Origin: Alphaproteobacteria bacterium
GTDB taxonomy: Bacteria > Pseudomonadota > Alphaproteobacteria > CACIAM-22H2
Assembly (NCBI GenBank): GCA_016793165.1
Contig: JAEULA010000061.1
Span: forward strand, 16,606 to 80,605
Length of the DNA: 64,000 bases
Reading direction: 5' to 3'
The translations under genes and the position numbers were made by a program. Shown here piece by piece: positions 52,682 through 62,372 of the stretch. Below the pieces are notes generated by a model that saw only the letters and a program-made list of their open reading frames with translations, searched no databases and was not told the origin of the DNA. How positions within the stretch are numbered: position 1 is the first letter of the stretch; each line of letters begins with the position of its first letter.

Positions 52682-54953
52682 GGGAGGATCTCGTCGCGGC
52701 CGTCGGCTCGGTAGAGGCGAAGACTAAGGTCACGCGTGCTCCGCCCCCGGGATCGTCCTCGAGGCGCAGCTCGCCTCCGTGGTCTTCCATGATCTTCTTG
52801 ACGATCGCAAGCCCCAGGCCGGTGCCCTTGGCACGGGTCGTGACATAGGGCTCGGTCAGGCGCTCGCGATTCTCCTTCGGCAGCCCCTTGCCGTTGTCGG
52901 TGACCACGATCCGCGCCCCGCCCCGCTCGGCGACGAGGGCGATCGAGATCCGCCCCGGCGGCAGCGGCGTCCCCGGCGCGGTCTCGCGGCCGCCGATCGC
53001 GTCGAGCGCGTTCTGCACCAGGTTCGTCAGCGCCTGGCCGATCTGCCGGCCGTCGAGCGAGACGGGCACGCGGCCCTCGGGCAGGACGACCTCGAAGGCG
53101 ATGTCCGGATGCGCCTGCCGCTGGAGGAAGATCGTCTGCCGCACGAGCTCGACGAGGTCCTCGTCGCGCATGACCGGGGCCGGCATGCGCGCGAAGGAGG
53201 AGAACTCGTCGACCATGCGTCCGATATCGGCGACCTGCCGCACGATCGTCTCGGTGCATATCCGGAAGGTGTCCGGGTCGCTGCGGATCTCGGCAAGGTA
53301 CTTGCGCTTCAGCCGCTCCGCGGACAGCTGGATTGGCGTCAGCGGGTTCTTGATCTCGTGCGCGATGCGGCGCGCGACGTCCGCCCAGGCCGCCTTGCGC
53401 TGCGCCGTCTCCAGCGCCGTGATGTCGTCGAAGGTGACGACGTAACCGTCGGAGCCGCCCTCCATGCGCTCGGCGCCGACGCGCACGAGCAGCGTCCGCC
53501 GCCGCCCGTCGCGCAGCAGCGCGATCTCCTCCTGCGCGAGCCGCGTGGGGTTCGCGCGTACGGCATCGAGCAGATGCCCCATCTCGGGCAACACCGCCTT
53601 GAAGTCGGAGCCGACCATGCGGTCGAGATCGGTCGACAAGAGGCTCGACGCCGACCGGTTCGGCAGGTTGATGCGGCCCTCGGCGTCGAGGCCGATCACG
53701 CCGGCCGACACGCCGGCGAGCACGGCCTCGGTGAAGCGCCGGCGATCGTCGAGCTGGCGGTTCGCCTCCACCAGTTCGCGCCGCTGACCCTCGATCTGGC
53801 TGGTCATGCGGTTGAAGGCGCGGCTCAGCGTCGCCAGCTCGTCGTCGGCACGGCCCTCGTCGACGCGCGTCGTCAGGTCGCCGGAGCGCACGCGCTCGGA
53901 CGCGACGATCAGGTCGCCGATCGGCCGCACGAGCCGGTTCGCGAACACGAGGCCGACCCAGACCGCGGCCAGCAGCAGCAGGATCGCGACGACGATGAAC
54001 ACCATCGCGAAGGTGATCTGGATACCCGAGCGCCGCCCCTCGAGGCTCTCGTAGGCCTGCACGGCGAAGCGGGTGCGCTCGACATGGCCCACCACCTGCG
54101 CGTCGACGAAGCGCCCCACCATCAGATACAGGCCGTCGAGCGACTCGATCTTGAGCAGCGCGCGCACCCGGTTCGACAGCTGCACCGAGCCGGGCGCGGC
54201 GTCCGCGTCGAGCAGCACGACGTCGCCAAGGTCGGCTCGCGTCATCGCCCAGTTCGGAATCACGTCGAGAGTCAGCGACATCGTCAGGCCGGCGTAGGCC
54301 ACCACGCGGCCGCCCTCCTCGAAGACGACGGCCTCGTTGAGCGAGCGCACCGCCGATTGGGCGTTGAGCAGCTGGGCGAGCGCGCGCTGGTTGACGCGCA
54401 GGATCGGCCCTTCGCGGCCCAGGTCGCTGGCCATCGCCAGCGCATCCGCCCGGATCGTGTTGCGATGCTCCGCCAGGTAGGACTCCGCGACGGCGAGCGA
54501 TTCCGTCAGCGCCGAGCGGACCCGATCGCTGAACCAGGCCTGCAGACCGAGGTCGAAGAAGACCGCCGAGAAGCCGGCGACGACGATCGCCGGCAGCGCC
54601 GCAAGGGAGGAGAACAGCACGACCAGCCGGACATGCAGCTTCGCGCCCGCCGAGCCGCGGCGGCGCTCGGCCCAGAGCTGCACGATGCGCCGCGCGACCA
54701 CGGTGCCGAGCAGCAGCAGCAGGATCAGGTCGAGATAGAGCAGCAGCAGGACCGCCCGCGGGCTCTGCGAGAGTTGGCCGCCGGTGAGCTGGACGTAGGT
54801 CGCGAGGCCGGCGGCGACCGCCGCGGCCGCCAGGGCGATCGCGAGGCGCCCCGAGACCCGGCTGGAGCTCAGCCACGCCATCGTGCGCCGAACGAGGATC
54901 GGCAGCGCGACGCGCTCGGTCAGCCGCACGGGATTCCTGAGGGGCGTGTCCAC
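52671..54953 (-). CDS. ntrY: Nitrogen regulation sensor histidine kinase NtrY
   Basis: A 760-residue membrane kinase for NtrX, from a GTG start preceded by a run of G. N-terminal membrane helices include LAIALAAAAVAAGLATYVQL, a second pair around VLLLLYLDLILLLLLGTV, and one near FVIVAILLLLAAVWVGL that ends a large extracytoplasmic loop. Then come HAMP, a PAS domain (AGVSAGVIGLDAEGRINL), the H-box ARRIAHEIKNPLTPIQ and the HATPase (NLVQNALDAI, DNGKGLP, GTGLGLAI). It senses an undefined nitrogen or redox cue. Confidence 0.95.
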   Translation of the reverse strand: MDTPLRNPVRLTERVALPILVRRTMAWLSSSRVSGRLAIALAAAAVAAGLATYVQLTGGQLSQSPRAVLLLLYLDLILLLLLGTVVARRIVQLWAERRRGSAGAKLHVRLVVLFSSLAALPAIVVAGFSAVFFDLGLQAWFSDRVRSALTESLAVAESYLAEHRNTIRADALAMASDLGREGPILRVNQRALAQLLNAQSAVRSLNEAVVFEEGGRVVAYAGLTMSLTLDVIPNWAMTRADLGDVVLLDADAAPGSVQLSNRVRALLKIESLDGLYLMVGRFVDAQVVGHVERTRFAVQAYESLEGRRSGIQITFAMVFIVVAILLLLAAVWVGLVFANRLVRPIGDLIVASERVRSGDLTTRVDEGRADDELATLSRAFNRMTSQIEGQRRELVEANRQLDDRRRFTEAVLAGVSAGVIGLDAEGRINLPNRSASSLLSTDLDRMVGSDFKAVLPEMGHLLDAVRANPTRLAQEEIALLRDGRRRTLLVRVGAERMEGGSDGYVVTFDDITALETAQRKAAWADVARRIAHEIKNPLTPIQLSAERLKRKYLAEIRSDPDTFRICTETIVRQVADIGRMVDEFSSFARMPAPVMRDEDLVELVRQTIFLQRQAHPDIAFEVVLPEGRVPVSLDGRQIGQALTNLVQNALDAIGGRETAPGTPLPPGRISIALVAERGGARIVVTDNGKGLPKENRERLTEPYVTTRAKGTGLGLAIVKKIMEDHGGELRLEDDPGGGARVTLVFASTEPTAATRSSHGA

Positions 54954-55035
54954 CCCCCCAATCTAACGCGGCGCCCGGGCCTGTATAGGGACGCGGTCTC
55001 GGGATCGGCGGGACGGGTACGGCGACGGCGGCGCG

Positions 55036-56493
<1,458 letters not shown>

Positions 56494-56497
56494 CTGA

Positions 56498-57646
56498 TCA
56501 CCTCGGCTTGGGTCCGGTCGCGGACTTGGGCTCCTGATAGATCGGCAGCCGGACCCGGAACACCGTGCGCCGCGGCTGGCTGTCGAACTCGATGACCCCG
56601 GCGTGATCGCCGATGATCTTCGCCACCAAAGCAAGACCCAGGCCAGTTCCGTTCACCTTGCTCGTCACGAACGGATCGAACAGATGCGGGCGCAAATCCT
56701 CGGGAATTCCGTCGCCGTTGTCCTGGATGCTGACCACCAGCGGCAGGGTGACCGGGGCGTCGCTGCCCGGGACCGCGAGACGAATGCCGTGTTGATAGGC
56801 AGTCGACAGGCCGATCTCGCCGCCATGCTGCGGGCAGGCCTCGGCGGCGTTCTTCACCAGGTTCAGGAACACCTGGACGAGCTGGTCGCGATTGCCGAAC
56901 ACCGGTGGCAGCGACGGGTCGTAGGATTCGACGAAGCGCAGATGGCGCGCGAACCCGGTCTGCGCAAGCCTGCGCACGTGCTCCAGGACCTGGTGGATGT
57001 TGACGGGCCCGCGCGCCAGCGGCCGCGGGTCGGAGAACACCTCCATGCGATCCACCAGGGCGCAGATGCGGTCCGTCTCCTCGGTGATGAGGCGGGTGAG
57101 CTCGCGATCCTCGGCCGGCACCGACTGCTCGAGAAGCTGCGCGGCCCCCCGGATGCCCGAAAGCGGATTCTTGACCTCGTGGGCCAGCATCGCCGCCATC
57201 GCCGTCACCGACCGCGCGGCATGGCGATGGACGAGCTGGCGGTCGATCTTGCGCGCGATCGATCGCTCGTGGATCGCGAGGACGATCGCGCCCTCCTCCT
57301 CGCTGATCGGCGCGGCGGTGACGGTGCCGACGCGCTCGCCGAGCCGCGGGCCCTCGATCGCCACGCCGTCCTCGGACACCGAGGCGCCGCCGGTGCGCGC
57401 CTGCGCGATCAGCGCGAAGATCGGGCTGTCGGCCGGGATCTGCTGCTTCAGGGGCGTGTCGACCAGGATCGTGCTCGAGCCGTCGAACAGCGTCTCCCCG
57501 GCCGAGTTGACGTAGGCGATGCGGTCGTCTCGATCGATGACGATCACCGCCACCGGCAGCGCGCCGAGGATCGCCGCGTGATCGCTGACCGTCCTCGGGG
57601 CCCCGCCCCGCCGCGCCGACGCCGCAACGACACTGTCGGGCGCCAT
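56498..57646 (-). CDS. ntrB: Nitrogen regulation histidine kinase NtrB (GlnL)
   Basis: A 382-residue cytoplasmic kinase/phosphatase for NtrC, controlled by PII. A PAS domain (LGALPVAVIVIDRDDRIAYVN) is followed by the H-box AMLAHEVKNPLSGIRGA and the HATPase motifs NLVKNAAEA, DNGDGIP and NGTGLGLAL. No membrane segment. It begins one base after the dusB stop codon, the conserved nifR3-ntrB junction. Confidence 0.96.
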   Translation of the reverse strand: MAPDSVVAASARRGGAPRTVSDHAAILGALPVAVIVIDRDDRIAYVNSAGETLFDGSSTILVDTPLKQQIPADSPIFALIAQARTGGASVSEDGVAIEGPRLGERVGTVTAAPISEEEGAIVLAIHERSIARKIDRQLVHRHAARSVTAMAAMLAHEVKNPLSGIRGAAQLLEQSVPAEDRELTRLITEETDRICALVDRMEVFSDPRPLARGPVNIHQVLEHVRRLAQTGFARHLRFVESYDPSLPPVFGNRDQLVQVFLNLVKNAAEACPQHGGEIGLSTAYQHGIRLAVPGSDAPVTLPLVVSIQDNGDGIPEDLRPHLFDPFVTSKVNGTGLGLALVAKIIGDHAGVIEFDSQPRRTVFRVRLPIYQEPKSATGPKPR

Positions 57647-57647
57647 G

Positions 57648-58634
57648 TCAGGCCGCCTGGCGATCGACCACCGGCGCCCAGGCGTCGGTGATCGCCGCAC
57701 GGATGGTGGCCGGATCCGCGAGCGTCATCGCGCGGGCGCGGAACTCGGCGGCGCCCGGAAAGCCCTTCGCGTACCAGCCGATGTGCTTGCGCGCCATCCG
57801 CACGCCCACGTCGCGACCGTAATGCGCGAGGATCGCGTCGAAATGCTCCAGCAGCGTGTCGCGCTGGACCTCGGGGCCGGGCTCGGCGCTGCGCTCGCCC
57901 GTGGCAAGGAAGCGGATCACCTGCGACAGGAACCAGGGGCGGCCGCAGGCACCGCGGCCGATCATCACGCCGTCCGCCCCCGATTGGGTCAACGCGTCCC
58001 GCGCGGCATCGACCGAGGTGATGTCGCCGTTGACGACGACGGGCAGCGACACCGCCTCCTTGACCCTTCGCACGAAGGCCCAGTCGGCCTTGCCTTCGTA
58101 GAATTGGCACCGCGTGCGGCCATGCACCGTAACCATCCGGATCCCGCAGTCCTCGGCGATCCGCGCGAGGCGCGGCGCATTGAGGCTCTGATGGTCCCAG
58201 CCCATCCGCATCTTGAGCGTCACGGGAATGCGCACGGCCTTGACCGTGGCCTCGAGGATCCGTGCGGCGTGCAGCTCGTCGCGCATCAGCGCCGATCCGG
58301 CGTGGCCGTTGACGACCTTCTTCACCGGGCAGCCGAAATTGATGTCGATCAGCTGGGCGCCCCGATCCTCGTTCAGGCGCGCGGCCTCCGCCATCACCGC
58401 CGGCTCGCAGCCCGCGAGCTGGACGGCCATCGGAAATTCCTCCGGCTCGCTGCGCGCCATCATCAGCGATTGCCGGTTCTCGCGGACGATCGCCTGGCTC
58501 GCGATCATCTCCGAGACGACCATCCCGGCGCCCCAGCGCCGCACGAGGCGCCGGAACGGCAGGTCGCTGATCCCCGAGAGCGGGGCGAGGACCACCGGCG
58601 CGGAAAGCTGCACCGGCCCGATCGATATGCTCAT
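57648..58634 (-). CDS. dusB: tRNA-dihydrouridine synthase DusB (NifR3)
   Basis: A 328-residue FMN enzyme reducing uridine in the tRNA D-loop. It has LAPLSGISDLPFRRLVR, the catalytic Cys in NFGCPVKKVVNG, the KMRMGWD strand, VHGRTRCQFYEG and the FMN-phosphate site GVMIGRGACGRPW. First gene of the ntr operon, expressed from the promoter just upstream. Known as nifR3 in older Rhodobacter/Azospirillum work. Confidence 0.95.
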   Translation of the reverse strand: MSISIGPVQLSAPVVLAPLSGISDLPFRRLVRRWGAGMVVSEMIASQAIVRENRQSLMMARSEPEEFPMAVQLAGCEPAVMAEAARLNEDRGAQLIDINFGCPVKKVVNGHAGSALMRDELHAARILEATVKAVRIPVTLKMRMGWDHQSLNAPRLARIAEDCGIRMVTVHGRTRCQFYEGKADWAFVRRVKEAVSLPVVVNGDITSVDAARDALTQSGADGVMIGRGACGRPWFLSQVIRFLATGERSAEPGPEVQRDTLLEHFDAILAHYGRDVGVRMARKHIGWYAKGFPGAAEFRARAMTLADPATIRAAITDAWAPVVDRQAA

Positions 58635-58672
58635 TTTTTAGACAACCGCCCAGGCTTGGCTATTGTTTGGTC

Positions 58673-58701
58673 GTTATAGGTTGCCGCTTGGTGCGGTGCA
58701 A
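58673..58701 (-). promoter_or_regulatory. Sigma-70-type promoter for the dusB-ntrBC operon
   Basis: On the minus strand TTGCAC (58701-58696) and TATAAC (58678-58673) are separated by exactly 17 bases, each close to consensus, in the AT-rich 84-base gap between the CcsA-like gene and dusB. Transcription would start about 30 bases before the dusB ATG. Confidence 0.65.
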
Positions 58702-58718
58702 TAGGAGGCGGACGCGGC

Positions 58719-59534
58719 TCAACCCCCGCGTGCCATGAGCACGTCGGTGACGAACTTCACGCCCGGATAGGCGAGCGTCACGAGGAGATAGGCGATGAGC
58801 CCATAGCGGGCACCACGTCGGCCCGAGAGGCCGAAGCGCGAGTGGAGCAGCAGCAGACCCGCGATCACGACGAATGCCAGGATCGAGAGCACCGTCTTGT
58901 GGTCGATCGGCAGCCAGCCCAGACCCTCGGCCCTGTTCACCACGACGCCGGTTGCCAGGGTCACGCCGAGCAGGATTTCCACCGCCACGAGAAGCCGCGT
59001 CTGGATCCTCTCGCCATCGGCAATCGCCGGCAGGCGGCGGGTGAAATTGGTCGGCCGCTTGCGCCGCAGGGCGCGCTCCTGAAGGACGACGCCGCCGCTG
59101 GCCACGGCCGCGACCGTCAGCAGCCCGTAGGCGACCAGCGCGACGGCGATATGGATCAGCAGCCAGGCCGGGAACACGGCGCTGCGCAATGGCCGCCCGG
59201 GTGCCTGCTGCCAGACGACCGCCAGGACCCCGAGCGCGACCAAGTAGACCGTCAACATCGGGGCGAGTCGCCGCGCGCTGCGATCGAAGGCGGCGACCAC
59301 GGCAAACACCGCGACGGTGGTCGCAATCGCGAGCGACAGGGCCGGCCCCAGCCCGGTCTGCCATCCGTCGAACTGCTGCAGGACGGCCCCCCCCATCGAA
59401 CCCGCCGCCGCGACGACGAGCGCGATCCAGAATCGCGGCGTGGCCGTTGCAACGTCGACGGACTCGCGCGCGACGACCCCAAGCGGGACGAGCGCCGCGA
59501 TGGCACCGGCGGCGAGGATCAAGGACGCGGACAT
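58719..59534 (-). CDS. Cytochrome c assembly (CcsA/HemX-type) membrane protein
   Basis: A 271-residue protein with eight predicted membrane helices. Family landmarks include the His-bearing helix AWLLIHIAVALVAYGLL, the LPIDHKTVLSILAF loop-helix and LLLLHSRFGLSG, which in CcsA/CcmC/HemX relatives ligate haem. The central LQERALRRKR loop is also typical. It would take part in haem handling across the membrane. The ATG at 59534 opens the first helix. It stands between dusB and the DUF1330 gene on the same strand. Confidence 0.88.
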   Translation of the reverse strand: MSASLILAAGAIAALVPLGVVARESVDVATATPRFWIALVVAAAGSMGGAVLQQFDGWQTGLGPALSLAIATTVAVFAVVAAFDRSARRLAPMLTVYLVALGVLAVVWQQAPGRPLRSAVFPAWLLIHIAVALVAYGLLTVAAVASGGVVLQERALRRKRPTNFTRRLPAIADGERIQTRLLVAVEILLGVTLATGVVVNRAEGLGWLPIDHKTVLSILAFVVIAGLLLLHSRFGLSGRRGARYGLIAYLLVTLAYPGVKFVTDVLMARGG

Positions 59535-59565
59535 GCGCTCCCTATCCCGCGTTGTCGCGCGGTGC

Positions 59566-59853
59566 TCAAGTCCCCTCGACGACGACGGTGTTGAAGCGGG
59601 CGGCGCCCGCGCGCGCAGCCTTGGCCTCGGCATACTCGGGGCTCGCGTAGAAGCGCTTCGCCGCCTCCATCGACGGAAACTCCAGGACGACGACGCGATG
59701 CGGCGTCCAGCTGCCTTCCAGCGTCTCGTGCATCCCGCCACGGACGATGAACCGTCCGCCATGCTTGGCGATGGCCGCCGGTGTCAGTCGCTTGTAGCCC
59801 TCGTACTTCGCCGGATCGGTGACCTCGGCATCGACGATGATGTAAGCAGCCAT
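59566..59853 (-). CDS. DUF1330 domain protein (dimeric alpha-beta barrel)
   Basis: A 95-residue protein beginning MAAYIIVDAEVTDPAKYEGY with the DUF1330 landmarks GGRFIVRGG, LEFPSMEAAKRFYASPEY and a final strand. Such proteins form ferredoxin-like dimers of unknown function. Divergent from ispDF, and 31 bases upstream of the CcsA-like gene on the same strand. The ATG follows a purine-rich GGAGGAGAG-like ribosome site. Confidence 0.9.
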   Translation of the reverse strand: MAAYIIVDAEVTDPAKYEGYKRLTPAAIAKHGGRFIVRGGMHETLEGSWTPHRVVVLEFPSMEAAKRFYASPEYAEAKAARAGAARFNTVVVEGT

Positions 59854-59941
59854 GCGCTCTCCTCCTTGACGATGCCGCTTGGTAAGGTCGGTTTCGAAGC
59901 AGCGCAAGTTCCGGCACGAGCGCCGGTGCGAACAGGGGACA

Positions 59942-61108
59942 ATGACCGACATTGCCGCGGTGATCGTGGCCGCCGGGCGTGGAGCGCGCTTCGGCGGCGC
60001 CGTGCCCAAGCAGTACCAGCGCCTCGCCGGCCGGCCCGTGCTGCGCTGGAGCCTCGAGGCCTATTCCCGCCATCCGCGGGTACGCAGCGTGCAGGTCGTC
60101 ATCGACCCGGCCGACACGGCGCTGTTCGCGACCGCCGCGCAGGGCCTTGCCCTGCGCCCACCCGTTGCAGGCGGCTCGACGCGACAGGAATCGGTGCGAC
60201 GGGCCCTGGAGGCGCTGGCGTCCGATCCGCCGCATCTCGTGCTCATCCACGACGGCGCAAGGCCGCTGGTCGCGGCGACGACCATCGATGCCGTGATCGA
60301 CGCGCTCGCGCGCCATCAGGCGGCGCTGCCGGCGCTCGCGGTTTCGGACACGCTCAAGCGCAGCGACGACGGCACGCGCGTCGCCGGCACGATCCCGCGC
60401 GCGGGCCTCTGGCGGGCGCAGACGCCACAGGGATTCGACTTCGCGACGATCCTCGCCGCGCATCGTCGCTTCGCGGGCGAGGAGATGACCGACGACGCCG
60501 CGCTGGCGGAGCGCGCCGGCCATGCCGTCGCACTCGTCGCGGGCCACGAGGACAACGTGAAGATCACGACGCCCGACGACCTCGCGCGTGCCGAGCGCGT
60601 TCTCGCCGCGATACCGGACATCCGGACGGGAACCGGGTTCGACGTGCATCGATTTAGCGCGGGCGATCATGTCGTGCTCTGCGGCGTGCGGATCGCCCAC
60701 GACCGCGGCCTCGAGGGGCACTCCGATGCCGATGTCGGCCTGCATGCGCTCACCGACGCGCTGCTCGGCGCGATCGGCGCCGGCGATATCGGCGAGCACT
60801 TCCCGCCGAGCGATGCGCGCTGGCGCGGTGCCGACAGTGCCGCCTTCCTCGCCCACGCCCTCGACTTGGTCCGTGCGCGCGGTGCGCGCGTTCTGAACGT
60901 CGACGTGACGCTGATCTGCGAACGACCCAAGGTCGCGCCGCATCGCGCGGCGATGCGCGACCGGCTTGCCGCGATCCTGTCGATCGAGCCCGATCGCTGC
61001 TCGGTCAAGGCGACCACCACGGAGGGCCTCGGATTCGCCGGTCGGCGCGAAGGCATCGCCGCGCAGGCCGTCGCGACAATCGCCTGCATGAGCCCGATCC
61101 CGTCGTGA
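59942..61108 (+). CDS. ispDF: Bifunctional IspD/IspF isoprenoid biosynthesis enzyme
   Basis: A 388-residue fusion of two steps of the MEP pathway. The N-terminal IspD cytidylyltransferase has VIVAAGRGARFGG, PKQY, HDGARPLV and TPQGFDF. The C-terminal IspF 2-C-methyl-D-erythritol 2,4-cyclodiphosphate synthase has GTGFDVHRF, LEGHSDADVGLHALTDALLG and KATTTEGLGF; its zinc ligands are Asp/His in DVH and the later His. The IspDF fusion is typical of Alphaproteobacteria. The stop overlaps pgpA (GTGA). Confidence 0.97.
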   Translation: MTDIAAVIVAAGRGARFGGAVPKQYQRLAGRPVLRWSLEAYSRHPRVRSVQVVIDPADTALFATAAQGLALRPPVAGGSTRQESVRRALEALASDPPHLVLIHDGARPLVAATTIDAVIDALARHQAALPALAVSDTLKRSDDGTRVAGTIPRAGLWRAQTPQGFDFATILAAHRRFAGEEMTDDAALAERAGHAVALVAGHEDNVKITTPDDLARAERVLAAIPDIRTGTGFDVHRFSAGDHVVLCGVRIAHDRGLEGHSDADVGLHALTDALLGAIGAGDIGEHFPPSDARWRGADSAAFLAHALDLVRARGARVLNVDVTLICERPKVAPHRAAMRDRLAAILSIEPDRCSVKATTTEGLGFAGRREGIAAQAVATIACMSPIPS

Positions 61109-61638
61109 AGCCGATCAAGCTCCGTCCCGGCCGGTTGCCTGCCGGCATCACCCTCGCCGATCCTGCGGCGCTGATCGCGACCGCCGGCGGCATCGGTCTC
61201 GCGCCGATGGCGAGCGGCACCTGGGGCTCGCTGGCCGCCCTGCCCTTCGGCTGGATCCTGCAGGCCCAGGGCGGCAGCCTCGCCTTGCTGCTCGCGGCCG
61301 CCGTCGCAACCGTCGCCGGCACGCTGGCATCGAACCGGCTGCTTGCGCACGGCGGGGACCAGGATCCAGGCTACATCGTGATCGACGAGATCGCCGCGCA
61401 GTGGCTGGCACTCGCCTTCGCGCCACCGAGCTGGTGGGGATATCTGATCGCCTTCGCCGCGTTCCGTGCCGCCGACATCGTCAAGCCGTTCCCCGCGAAC
61501 TGGTGCGACCGCAACGTCCATGGCGGCCTCGGCGTCATGCTCGACGATCTCGTCGCCGGGCTCTATGCCGGGATCGCGACGTGGCTTGCGTGCCGCCATC
61601 TGCCGATCGAGAGGTATCTCCATGCGCTCGGATTCTGA
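61105..61638 (+). CDS. pgpA: Phosphatidylglycerophosphatase A
   Basis: A 177-residue membrane phosphatase that makes phosphatidylglycerol from its phosphate ester. It has GIGLAPMASGTWGSLAALP, the acidic DPGYIVIDEIAAQWLAL and FRAADIVKPFPANWCDRNVHGGLGVMLDD-type landmarks (key parts DEIAAQW, KPFPANW and VMLDDLVAG). Three or four membrane helices. GTG start overlapping ispDF; overlaps the next gene by 17 bases. Confidence 0.93.
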   Translation: MKPIKLRPGRLPAGITLADPAALIATAGGIGLAPMASGTWGSLAALPFGWILQAQGGSLALLLAAAVATVAGTLASNRLLAHGGDQDPGYIVIDEIAAQWLALAFAPPSWWGYLIAFAAFRAADIVKPFPANWCDRNVHGGLGVMLDDLVAGLYAGIATWLACRHLPIERYLHALGF

Positions 61639-62104
61639 CGCCCGCGCGCTCCTCGCGGCCTGCCGCGCGCACCGCGTGAAACTCGCCACGGCGGAGTCCT
61701 GCACGGGCGGGATGATCGCCGCCGCGCTCACCGCGATCGCCGGATCCTCGGACGTCGTCGAGCGCGGCTTCGTCGTCTACTCGAACGAGGCGAAGATCGA
61801 ACTCCTCGGAGTGCCTGCGGAGCTGATCGCACGCGTCGGGGCGGTCAGCGAGGACGTCGCGCGCGCGATGGCCGAGGGCGCGCTTGCGCGCAGCCGCGCC
61901 GACATCGCCGTGTCCGTGACCGGCATCGCCGGCCCGGGCGGCGGCTCGGCCACGAAGCCCGTCGGACTCGTGCATCTCGCCTGCGCCCGCCGCGACCGCG
62001 CGACCCGCCATCGCAGCGCCGTTTTTCCCGGCGACCGCGATGCGATCCGTCGCGCCAGCGTCGCCGCCGCCTTCGAGCTCATCGAGGCGCAGCTCGCGAC
62101 CTGA
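61622..62104 (+). CDS. CinA-type nicotinamide-nucleotide amidohydrolase
   Basis: A 160-residue stand-alone CinA C-terminal domain (PncC/YgaD type), hydrolysing nicotinamide mononucleotide to the acid form for NAD recycling. It has LATAESCTGGMIAAALT, FVVYSNEAKIELLGV, SVTGIAGPGGGSATKPVG and a terminal helix. Overlap with pgpA and the ispDF-pgpA-cinA order are standard in this class. It is the last gene before the element boundary at 62.16 kb. Confidence 0.94.
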   Translation: MRSDSDARALLAACRAHRVKLATAESCTGGMIAAALTAIAGSSDVVERGFVVYSNEAKIELLGVPAELIARVGAVSEDVARAMAEGALARSRADIAVSVTGIAGPGGGSATKPVGLVHLACARRDRATRHRSAVFPGDRDAIRRASVAAAFELIEAQLAT

Positions 62105-62161
62105 CCGGTCGCCGCGGCACATCGCCGGGCGCGTCGTCATTCGGCGACATGGGCGAGAAAT

Positions 62162-62206
62162 TGGTCGGAGCGGCGGGATTTGAACCCACGACCCCCAGTC
62201 CCCCAG
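62162..62206 (-). other. 3' half of a tRNA-Pro(GGG) gene: probable attachment site of an integrated element
   Basis: On the minus strand the last 45 bases of a tRNA-Pro(GGG) are intact. They comprise the anticodon loop CTGGGGG, stem ACTGG, variable loop, T-arm GTGGG-TTCAAAT-CCCGC, acceptor strand CGCTCCG, discriminator A and CCA. The base before the loop onward does not pair: a CCAGT 5' stem and the whole 5' half are missing. A homology end exactly at the anticodon loop next to an integrase gene marks a tRNA-targeted att site. Confidence 0.8.
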
Positions 62207-62372
62207 ATCTATTCGGGCCGATTTCACCGCAACTCATCCCGTCTCAACCGTGACGTCGAGCGTGCTGGAAACGCAGTGTTTTCATGCTTCCTGCGATGAC
62301 GTGATCCGCTATGATGTTCGCCGAGGTGCTCGACCGTTTGAGTACCCAGAGAGAACCCGAGGCGAAACTCAG

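Noticed and set aside
62162..62237. A complete tRNA-Pro gene
   Set aside because: Only the part from the anticodon loop to CCA is present. The sequence to the right cannot form the anticodon 5' stem, D-arm or acceptor 5' strand.
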